Source: UBA724 sp964008075
Lineage (GTDB): Bacteria > Bacteroidota > Bacteroidia > Flavobacteriales > Flavobacteriaceae
Assembly (NCBI GenBank): GCA_964008075.1
Contig: CAXGAP010000052.1
Coordinates: 1-5,783 of the forward strand
DNA length: 5,783 nucleotides
Direction of reading: 5' to 3'
The translations under genes were made by a program, and so were the position numbers. Below are positions 1 to 4,623 of the stretch, in pieces (the stretch's first letter is position 1; every line of letters begins with the position of its first letter). Under the pieces are notes generated by a model, which ran no database searches, was not told the origin of the DNA, and saw nothing but the letters and a program-made list of their open reading frames with translations.

Positions 1-52
1 TTAATTTATTAAAACGTAATATTCATAACAAAGTACTAAAAAAATTATCTTT

Positions 53-60
53 TATCTTTG
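53..60 (+). promoter_or_regulatory. Candidate Bacteroidota -7 promoter element (TATCTTTG)
   Basis: TATCTTTG is an exact match to TAnnTTTG, the -7 element read by the Bacteroidota housekeeping sigma factor. It ends three bases before the ATG at 64. Transcription normally begins a few bases after this element, so the mRNA would start at or next to the start codon and be leaderless or nearly so. I see no TTG at the expected -33 distance, which weakens the call. The surrounding 57 bases are very AT-rich and hold no other feature that I can support. Confidence 0.55.
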
Positions 61-63
61 GGT

Positions 64-522
64 ATGAAAATCACAAAACAATCCATTCGGTATTTTACTC
101 TCTTCAAATTACCACTTGTTTATTTTAGTGGCATACGAATTTCAGACATAAATGATGATAGAGTTGAGGCTTCAGTGAGATTACGATGGATCAATCAGAA
201 TCCTTTTCGTTCGTTGTTTTGGGCTGTGCAGGGCATGGCTGCTGAACTCACGACAGGTACACTGATGATGCGTGAGATCGAAGAACAAAATAAACCAGTT
301 TCGATGCTTGTGATAGGGACCAAGGCTAGTTTTTCAAAAAAGGCTAAAGGAAGGATACGCTTTTCATGTGAACAAGCTCAGGATGCAAAGGATTTGGTTC
401 AAAAGGCGATATCTTCTGGCGACGGCCAACTTCACTGGTTTACCAGCGTTGGTATTGATGAAAGTGGTGATGAAGTCAGTCGTTTTTCATTTCACTGGTC
501 AGTCAAAATCAAATCGGCTTAA
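64..522 (+). CDS. DUF4442 domain protein, hotdog-fold, thioesterase-like
   Basis: This is a 152-residue cytoplasmic protein with no signal peptide or membrane segment. I recognise the DUF4442 family, which has the hotdog fold of acyl-CoA thioesterases; no reaction is established for it. The most diagnostic part is residues 44-65, with N-Q-N-P-F-R-S-L-F-W-A-V-Q-G-M-A-A-E, the stretch expected to form the central hotdog helix. Before it lies L-F-K-L-P (13-17) and a Y-F-S-G-I turn (20-24), both usual near the N-terminus of this family. The chain ends with an F-H-W strand. The ATG at 64 is chosen over an in-frame TTG at 58, because that TTG falls inside the promoter element. The gene stands alone on this strand and converges on the isomerase gene. 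A thioesterase role is inference from the fold. Confidence 0.85.
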   Translation: MKITKQSIRYFTLFKLPLVYFSGIRISDINDDRVEASVRLRWINQNPFRSLFWAVQGMAAELTTGTLMMREIEEQNKPVSMLVIGTKASFSKKAKGRIRFSCEQAQDAKDLVQKAISSGDGQLHWFTSVGIDESGDEVSRFSFHWSVKIKSA

Positions 523-553
523 GACATCCAAACCAACAGAAACCTTGTTATTG

Positions 554-585
554 AAGTCATTATAATCATTTGATGATACTGACTT
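554..585. terminator. Imperfect hairpin between convergent genes, possible bidirectional terminator
   Basis: AAGTCA (554-559) pairs with TGACTT (580-585). After one mismatch, TAT (561-563) pairs with ATA (576-578). After a second mismatch, ATCA (565-568) pairs with TGAT (571-574). Thirteen of fifteen positions can pair around a centre at about 569.5. The structure lies just after the DUF4442 stop and contains the isomerase stop, which is where a shared terminator would sit. It is AT-rich and has no clear T-tract on either side, so an intrinsic terminator is only a possibility. Confidence 0.3.
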
Positions 586-1267
586 TCATTCTGATATTAT
601 CTTTTGGCCACTCTCTTTTATCAATCGGCACTCGATTGATCTGATCAACAACGTCCATTCCCTCAACGACATATCCAAACACAGTGTATTTTCCGTCTAG
701 ATGATATGCTCCAGGAGATTTTTGCACGATAAAAAACTCATAAGGAGAAGCGAGTCGATGTGGATTCTCAATTTCACTGCTGGGCATCGATATTGCACCT
801 CTGTGATGACGCAACCCATTTCGAGTATCTGGTGGGAGTAGGTATTTGCCGATGTGTCTTCTTTTTTGTGAAGTACTTTTATGGTCTGAATTACCACCTT
901 GAATAATAAAATCAGGCACGACACGGTGGAAAAAAGTGCCATCAAAGTATTTTTCTTTTGTCAAATAAATAAAGTTTGCTCTGTGATAAGGCGTTTTTTT
1001 ACTGAGTTCAATGCTAAAATTCCCATAATCTGTTTCAATTTTCAATCGATTTTCAAGATTCTTTTTTGCATATTCAAAGAAAAAGGGAATCGCATTGTCA
1101 TCTGTTAAAACAAAATCTTCTTTTTTATGTTTTACTTCAACGATATTGGTATTTTTACGTACAGGAGTTGGCGCTTTGGGTGCGGGTTTTGTACTTGGCT
1201 TTGTAACACAGCCCAGCACAAGTAAGAAGCCAAAATAGTAAAGGATATATCTATTATGCAATTTCAT
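566..1267 (-). CDS. Lipoprotein cyclophilin-type peptidylprolyl isomerase
   Basis: This 233-residue enzyme should catalyse cis-trans isomerisation of X-Pro bonds and help proteins fold in the periplasm or at the outer membrane. Residues 7-19 form a hydrophobic signal ending in L-V-L-G-C, a lipobox with Cys20 as the lipidated residue. A Lys/Pro/Thr-rich linker follows (about 22-38), then a short helical stretch. The cyclophilin domain starts near residue 75. Its core motif is F-F-H-R-V-V-P-D-F-I-I-Q-G-G (112-125), which supplies the catalytic Arg115, Phe120 and Gln123. The later F-F-I-V-Q and V-F-G-Y-V-V-E-G-M-D motifs are also typical. The ATG start is shown by the signal peptide directly after it. 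It is divergent from the Nudix gene, and the two 5' ends overlap by 12 bp. The charged region around D-H-K-S-T-S-Q-K-R-R is a family-typical surface loop. Confidence 0.95.
   Translation of the reverse strand: MKLHNRYILYYFGFLLVLGCVTKPSTKPAPKAPTPVRKNTNIVEVKHKKEDFVLTDDNAIPFFFEYAKKNLENRLKIETDYGNFSIELSKKTPYHRANFIYLTKEKYFDGTFFHRVVPDFIIQGGNSDHKSTSQKRRHIGKYLLPPDTRNGLRHHRGAISMPSSEIENPHRLASPYEFFIVQKSPGAYHLDGKYTVFGYVVEGMDVVDQINRVPIDKREWPKDNIRMKVSIIK
1240..1245 (+). promoter_or_regulatory. Possible ribosome binding site of the Nudix gene
   Basis: AAAGGA lies ten bases before the ATG at 1256. It resembles a weak Shine-Dalgarno site at slightly long spacing. It is one of the few purine-rich candidates in the window, and it supports starting the Nudix gene at 1256, although it lies inside the isomerase coding sequence on the other strand. 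Confidence 0.35.
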
Positions 1268-1882
1268 TCATTTTTAGAATTTTTACCAAAAATACGTGAA
1301 ATGAATTTACCTGGACTTGCGCAACAACTGACGATGGCTCCACCATTTCGAAAACAACTAATAGAGAAGCCAATTAATAATCCAAAAAAAGCAGCAGTTG
1401 TTTGTTTGTTCCATGAAGGCATTGATCATGAGACTTTTTTTTATTTCATCCGACGATCAACATACCCTGGGGTTCATTCCAATCAGATTGGTTTTCCAGG
1501 TGGTCAAATGGAGTCGACTGACAAAAGCCCTTGGGATGCTGCAAAACGTGAGCTTCAAGAGGAAATTGGTATTTCAGCAAAGGATGTTACGCTTATTAAA
1601 GAATTGACACCCCTATATATTCCCCCAAGTCGTTTTTTGGTCGATTGCTTTTTGGGCTATACAGAGGGTAAAACTGAGTTGATGATTGATGCCAATGAAG
1701 TTCAAGAAGTCATTCCAGTTTCTGCGCATGAACTCCTCAATACAAACAGTGGTTTTTCGAGTCAGGTGGGGAGTAATGGCGTTGAAGTCCCTATATATAT
1801 CTTGTCAGATAACATCGTTTGGGGAGCGACAGCCATGATGTTGGCAGAAATAAAGTCGATATTATCTCTAGTCCAAAAATAA
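1256..1882 (+). CDS. Nudix hydrolase, CoA pyrophosphatase type (NudL/YeaB-like)
   Basis: This 208-residue cytoplasmic enzyme likely cleaves coenzyme A or acyl-CoA at the pyrophosphate, giving phosphopantetheine and 3',5'-ADP. The CoA-specific motif that precedes the Nudix box is visible at residues 64-83, with R-R-S, Y-P-G-V-H-S and G-F-P-G-G. The Nudix box follows (82-106) and ends in R-E-L-Q-E-E-I-G-I, which carries the metal-binding glutamates. The spacing between F-P-G-G and R-E-x-x-E-E differs from the strict GX5EX7REUXEEXGU pattern, as is usual in this CoA subfamily. Near the C-terminus, I-V-W-G-A-T-A-M-M-L is also a family hallmark. The N-terminal F-L-E-F-L-P-K-I matches relatives I recall, so the ATG at 1256 is preferred over Met16. 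Substrate preference is inferred from the subfamily. The acyltransferase gene follows 29 bases later on the same strand. Confidence 0.9.
   Translation: MQFHSFLEFLPKIREMNLPGLAQQLTMAPPFRKQLIEKPINNPKKAAVVCLFHEGIDHETFFYFIRRSTYPGVHSNQIGFPGGQMESTDKSPWDAAKRELQEEIGISAKDVTLIKELTPLYIPPSRFLVDCFLGYTEGKTELMIDANEVQEVIPVSAHELLNTNSGFSSQVGSNGVEVPIYILSDNIVWGATAMMLAEIKSILSLVQK
1287..1294 (-). promoter_or_regulatory. Candidate -7 element for the isomerase gene (TATTTTTG)
   Basis: On the minus strand this reads TATTTTTG, an exact match to the Bacteroidota TAnnTTTG element. It lies 19 bases upstream of the isomerase ATG, a normal distance for a short leader. It sits inside the Nudix coding sequence, which fits the head-to-head overlap of the two genes. 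No clear -33 TTG was found at the right spacing. Confidence 0.4.
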
Positions 1883-1890
1883 ATCCTTTG

Positions 1891-1898
1891 TACATTTG
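1891..1898 (+). promoter_or_regulatory. Candidate -7 element before the acyltransferase (TACATTTG)
   Basis: TACATTTG matches TAnnTTTG exactly and falls in the short gap after the Nudix stop, 13 bases before the GTG start. It could give the acyltransferase its own promoter in addition to read-through from the Nudix gene. The -33 region is not convincing. Confidence 0.4.
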
Positions 1899-1911
1899 AT
1901 AAAAATTTATA

Positions 1912-2706
1912 GTGTTTAAAAGAAACCCCTTTGGTCATTATGATATTCTAAAAACATGGCTAATTCGTATCTTTGGCATGATAAGTCATCGAAGATATCA
2001 GGGTTTTAATGAACTTCAAATTGAGGGTTCTGAAAATATCCTAAATCTTCCCGAACGAAACGTTCTTTTTGTTTCAAACCATCAAACATACTTTGCTGAT
2101 GTTGTAGCGATGTTTCATGTGTTTAATGCCAGTTTATCAGGGAGGCAAGACACCCTCAAAAACCTGGGTTATTTATGGAAGCCAAAACTCAACATCTACT
2201 TCGTTGCTGCTAAGGAAACCATGCAATCCGGCATACTTCCCAGAATCCTTGCCTATACAGGTTCGGTTTCAATTGAGAGAACCTGGAGAGAAAAGGGAAA
2301 GGATGTCAAACGTCAAGTGAAATTGGGTGATATTTCAAAGATAGGTACTGCATTGGATGATGGCTGGGTGATTACTTTTCCACAAGGCACTACAACTCCA
2401 TTTAAGCCCATACGAAGGGGTACAGCCCACATTATCAAAACTTATAAGCCTATTGTTGTTCCCATAGTGATTGATGGTTTTAGACGTTCTTTTGACAAAA
2501 AAGGCATTTTTATAAAGAAACGAGGGATTTTGCAATCGATGGAAATCAAACAGCCACTCGAGATTGATTACGAAAATGAAAGCGTAGATGAGATTGTAGA
2601 AAAACTACAGTTTGCCATCGAGCAACATCCTTCAATGATGAAGGTAATTCCTGAAAAAGAATTAAAGGCCTACGAGTCTGAAAACAAAAAGCGTGAGTGG
2701 TCTTGA
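1912..2706 (+). CDS. Lysophospholipid acyltransferase family protein (PlsC/AGPAT-like)
   Basis: This 264-residue protein belongs to the family that transfers an acyl chain to lysophosphatidic acid or related lysolipids at the inner membrane. The four family blocks appear in order. Block I is S-N-H-Q-T-Y-F-A-D (55-63), with catalytic His57 and Asp63. Block II is G-S-V-S-I-E-R-T (117-124). Block III is F-P-Q-G-T (156-160). Block IV is V-V-P-I-V-I (182-187). Blocks I and III are unusual: His and Asp are five residues apart rather than four, and the usual Glu of F-P-E-G-T is Gln158. No clear membrane-spanning helix is seen, so attachment is probably peripheral. The GTG start keeps an N-terminal M-F-K-R-N-P-F-G that I recall in Bacteroidota relatives. 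ATG at 1978 (Met23) is an alternative, and it is preceded by its own promoter-like box. Exact acyl acceptor unknown. Its stop is one base from the dismutase stop. Confidence 0.88.
   Translation: MFKRNPFGHYDILKTWLIRIFGMISHRRYQGFNELQIEGSENILNLPERNVLFVSNHQTYFADVVAMFHVFNASLSGRQDTLKNLGYLWKPKLNIYFVAAKETMQSGILPRILAYTGSVSIERTWREKGKDVKRQVKLGDISKIGTALDDGWVITFPQGTTTPFKPIRRGTAHIIKTYKPIVVPIVIDGFRRSFDKKGIFIKKRGILQSMEIKQPLEIDYENESVDEIVEKLQFAIEQHPSMMKVIPEKELKAYESENKKREWS
1968..1975 (+). promoter_or_regulatory. Promoter-like TATCTTTG box inside the acyltransferase 5' end
   Basis: TATCTTTG is identical to the box before the DUF4442 gene, and it ends two bases before an in-frame ATG at 1978. It could drive a shorter, near-leaderless form starting at Met23, or it may be a chance match within the codons for residues 19-22. 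The shorter form would still keep all four catalytic blocks. Confidence 0.25.
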
Positions 2707-2707
2707 G

Positions 2708-3232
2708 TTATTGAATCAGCCCTGCACAGCTCACCCTTGAACCAGCAGCTCCGGAGGGCTGTGAGACAAAATCATCTTGCCCTTGATGGACAATTACTGC
2801 TTTACCAATAATGTTTTTGGTTTCATCATCACAGTTTATACACCAAAGATCTGTTTCGAAACTAATGGTCGCTTCACCATTTTCATCAGCTTCAAAATTT
2901 CCGATATCTCCTCTGTGAAAACCTGTTTCATTTCCCCAAGCGCCATGATTCTCAAATGTTGGATTCCAATGCCCACCTGTTGACTTACCGTCTGGAGAAG
3001 AGCAATCGGGAAACTCGTGTAGGTGAATGGCGTGTGATCCTGGTTTTAGCCCTGTGAATACAGCATTCATAATAACTTGATCACCATCTTCTGAAAAAGT
3101 GATTGTGCCAGCCACATTCGAACCGCTTTTTGGCTCTGCTTCCACTACAATTATTTTGTCTTTAGTGCAGGACAAAATATAAAATGAAAAAATCAAGCAG
3201 AACAGAACAGAAATATTATTTTTTGATGTCAT
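2708..3232 (-). CDS. sodC: Lipoprotein Cu/Zn superoxide dismutase
   Basis: This 174-residue envelope enzyme should convert superoxide to oxygen and hydrogen peroxide. The N-terminus is a lipoprotein signal ending in I-L-S-C, with Cys22 lipidated. All metal ligands can be placed by alignment to the classic enzyme: Cu via His70, His72, His88 and His149; Zn via His88, His96, His106 and Asp109. Arg166 matches the active-site arginine that guides superoxide. Cys77 and Cys169 match the conserved disulfide. The H-x-H-E-F-x-D-C and G-D-I-G-N motifs are intact, so it should be active. An extra C-I-N-C pair (131-134) precedes the last copper ligand. The start is taken as ATG at 3232, because an in-frame TTG at 3259 would add nine residues before the signal peptide and run into the divergent promoter region. 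The gene is divergent from DUF3089 and convergent with the acyltransferase. Confidence 0.94.
   Translation of the reverse strand: MTSKNNISVLFCLIFSFYILSCTKDKIIVVEAEPKSGSNVAGTITFSEDGDQVIMNAVFTGLKPGSHAIHLHEFPDCSSPDGKSTGGHWNPTFENHGAWGNETGFHRGDIGNFEADENGEATISFETDLWCINCDDETKNIIGKAVIVHQGQDDFVSQPSGAAGSRVSCAGLIQ
2717..2761. repeat. GC-rich inverted repeat at the convergent acyltransferase/dismutase end
   Basis: CAGCCCT (2717-2723) and AGGGCTG (2755-2761) are perfect complements, 31 bases apart. Inside the loop AGCT (2728-2731) can pair with AGCT (2747-2750). It lies just after the acyltransferase stop and within the last codons of the dismutase, so it might end plus-strand transcripts. It has no T-tract, and the codons there are constrained by conserved dismutase residues, so chance is possible. 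Confidence 0.25.
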
Positions 3233-3277
3233 TTGAGCAATTTTTAGCAATATATTCAAATTATTGATATTTGCATT
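3233..3277. promoter_or_regulatory. Divergent promoter region between dismutase and DUF3089 genes
   Basis: These 45 AT-rich bases must hold the start signals of both genes. On the plus strand GATATTTG (3266-3273) differs from TAnnTTTG at one position and ends four bases before the DUF3089 ATG, again suggesting a very short leader. On the minus strand the nearest element is TAATTTG (3257-3263), one base short of the consensus spacing. The two boxes lie back to back, so the two promoters would compete for polymerase. Confidence 0.45.
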
Positions 3278-4348
3278 ATGAAAAAGAAATTTAACTACCT
3301 AACCTTACTCATTTCATTATTACTGTTCCAATCATGTTCAAAGCGATATTTGAGCTCTATTTATCAGCCCATCACTGCTCCGCTTGACTATTCAGATTTG
3401 GAGAATTGGGCTGTACATCCTCAAAACACGCCCTCACAACTCGATTTTGTGAATTCAGATGGGAACCCTTATGATGTAGATATTTTTTATATCCATCCAA
3501 CCATCACTACAAGTCCAAAAGACAACTCTTGGCATGGTGATGTTCTGGATAAAAATTATCGTCAAGCAACCTTAAACACTGCGATTAAATACCAATGCTC
3601 GGCTTGGTATGGACTTGGGCGAACCTTTGCGCCTTTTTATCGTGATGCGCACATTCGCTCATTTCAGCAAAAATTTAAACTAGTAGGAGGAGATGCTGCC
3701 CTACAATCGGCATATCGAGATATAAAGTCTGCTTTTCAACACTATTTAAAGCATGAAAACTATGGCCGTCCAATCTTAATTGTATCGCACAGCCAAGGAA
3801 CACTACATGCGGGTCAACTGCTAAAAGATTTTTTTGAAGATCAACCGCTGCAAAATCAGCTGGTGGCAGCTTATTTGGTTGGTATAGCTGTAAAGGATGA
3901 CTATTTTCAAAGCATTCCTTTTATGACAAAGCCAGATGAAACAGGTGGGTTTGTAACCTGGAATACCTACAAACGAAACTACTTGCCTGATGACTATGAA
4001 CAGTGGTATAAAGGTAGTCTGACCACCAATCCAATCACTTGGGATGATCAAAAAACATCTAGTTATGATCAGCACAAGGGGCTCACTTTCTATGATGAAA
4101 AGCTATACCCAAAGAGTGTTAAAATTGATATCATCGATGGAATGATCTGGACTAGAACGCCAAAAGTGCCAAAGCGATTTTGGTTGTCATTTGTTAAGGA
4201 TTATCATTTTGCTGATATTACTATTTTTTGGAAAGATATAAGGGAGAACTCTCGTCAGCGTATTGAAGCTTTTTTGGCAAAGCGCTATGGCTCCTCTGGG
4301 GCGAGCTCGAATGTTGCACCCTCCAGTTCACTTGAGATGGGAATTTGA
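3278..4348 (+). CDS. DUF3089 lipoprotein, alpha/beta-hydrolase fold
   Basis: This 356-residue protein has a lipoprotein signal (K-K-K, hydrophobic 7-17, then L-F-Q-S-C) with Cys20 as the lipidation site, so it acts at the cell envelope. The DUF3089 domain spans about residues 44-330. D-V-D-I-F-Y-I-H-P-T (66-75) is the family's opening strand. F-Y-R-D-A-H (120-125) and A-Y-R-D-I-K-S-A-F (145-153) follow. S-H-S-Q-G (170-174) is the nucleophile elbow with Ser172. His310 in D-Y-H-F-A-D is the likely catalytic histidine. The family is related to lipases and esterases, but its natural substrate is unknown to me. Residues 337-356 form a Ser/Ala-rich tail that seems absent from the domain itself; it is encoded by DNA antisense to the ferredoxin gene, over a 64-bp overlap. 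The start is fixed by the signal peptide and the box at 3266-3273. Confidence 0.9.
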   Translation: MKKKFNYLTLLISLLLFQSCSKRYLSSIYQPITAPLDYSDLENWAVHPQNTPSQLDFVNSDGNPYDVDIFYIHPTITTSPKDNSWHGDVLDKNYRQATLNTAIKYQCSAWYGLGRTFAPFYRDAHIRSFQQKFKLVGGDAALQSAYRDIKSAFQHYLKHENYGRPILIVSHSQGTLHAGQLLKDFFEDQPLQNQLVAAYLVGIAVKDDYFQSIPFMTKPDETGGFVTWNTYKRNYLPDDYEQWYKGSLTTNPITWDDQKTSSYDQHKGLTFYDEKLYPKSVKIDIIDGMIWTRTPKVPKRFWLSFVKDYHFADITIFWKDIRENSRQRIEAFLAKRYGSSGASSNVAPSSSLEMGI

Positions 4349-4608
4349 CATCCCAATCGTGAATTCGATTTAACGTGATAGGCCTCGTCGAGCATTGCTT
4401 CTTCTTCGTCGTTGCGCTCACCAAAATGCTGTTCAGTGTGTACATATATTTGACAAGATGCACACATTGCAATGCCACCACAAACCCCTTCAACAGGAAG
4501 ATCATAGCTTTTGCACACTTCCATCAAATTCATATTAATATCAGTAGGGGCAGTGAGCTGGTGGGACACTCCTTCTCGATCTGTAACTGTTATATTGATA
4601 TCACTCAC
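4285..4608 (-). CDS. [2Fe-2S] ferredoxin, adrenodoxin type
   Basis: This 107-residue cytoplasmic electron carrier holds one [2Fe-2S] cluster. The ligands are Cys43, Cys49 and Cys52 in C-G-G-I-A-M-C-A-S-C, plus Cys87 in R-L-G-C-Q-I. The M-L-D-E-A-Y-H-V-K segment (72-80), with its acidic D-E-E-E-A lead-in, is the usual partner-docking region of adrenodoxin-type ferredoxins. The start is GTG at 4608: the only upstream in-frame codons before a TGA are GTT and CCA. No Shine-Dalgarno is visible. An out-of-frame mini-ORF, ATGACCAGTTGTGAGTGA, overlaps the start and could be incidental. The gene follows the ferredoxin reductase by 15 bases on the same strand, so the reductase is the obvious electron donor. 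What it feeds is not shown; candidates for such ferredoxins include Fe-S assembly and P450 or desaturase systems. Its last 64 bp are antisense to DUF3089. Confidence 0.95.
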   Translation of the reverse strand: MSDINITVTDREGVSHQLTAPTDINMNLMEVCKSYDLPVEGVCGGIAMCASCQIYVHTEQHFGERNDEEEAMLDEAYHVKSNSRLGCQIPISSELEGATFELAPEEP

Positions 4609-4623
4609 AACTGGTCATTGAAA

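Noticed and set aside
58..63. TTG start giving a 154-residue DUF4442 protein
   Set aside because: The TTG is part of the TATCTTTG promoter-like box, and an ATG lies two codons later.
899..1108. 69-codon plus-strand ORF inside the isomerase gene
   Set aside because: It is antisense to the conserved cyclophilin core and has a biased Phe/Ile/Lys composition typical of shadows.
1464..1573. Nudix box that fails the strict GX5EX7REUXEEXGU spacing, suggesting a broken enzyme
   Set aside because: The CoA-pyrophosphatase subfamily normally has this altered spacing, and the R-E-x-x-E-E core is intact.
3198..3210. Short AGAAC tandem repeat in the dismutase signal-peptide codons
   Set aside because: Only two to three units of five bases in low-complexity hydrophobic codons; not a meaningful repeat.
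3233..3259. TTG start extending the dismutase by nine residues
   Set aside because: The extension places extra residues before the lipoprotein signal and occupies the divergent promoter region; ATG at 3232 gives a normal signal length.
3821..4075. 84-codon minus-strand ORF inside the DUF3089 gene
   Set aside because: It is fully antisense to a recognised domain, with no start signal or motif of its own.
4221..4505. 94-codon minus-strand ORF overlapping the ferredoxin in another frame
   Set aside because: The same strand carries the ferredoxin with all four cluster cysteines; this frame has no family resemblance.
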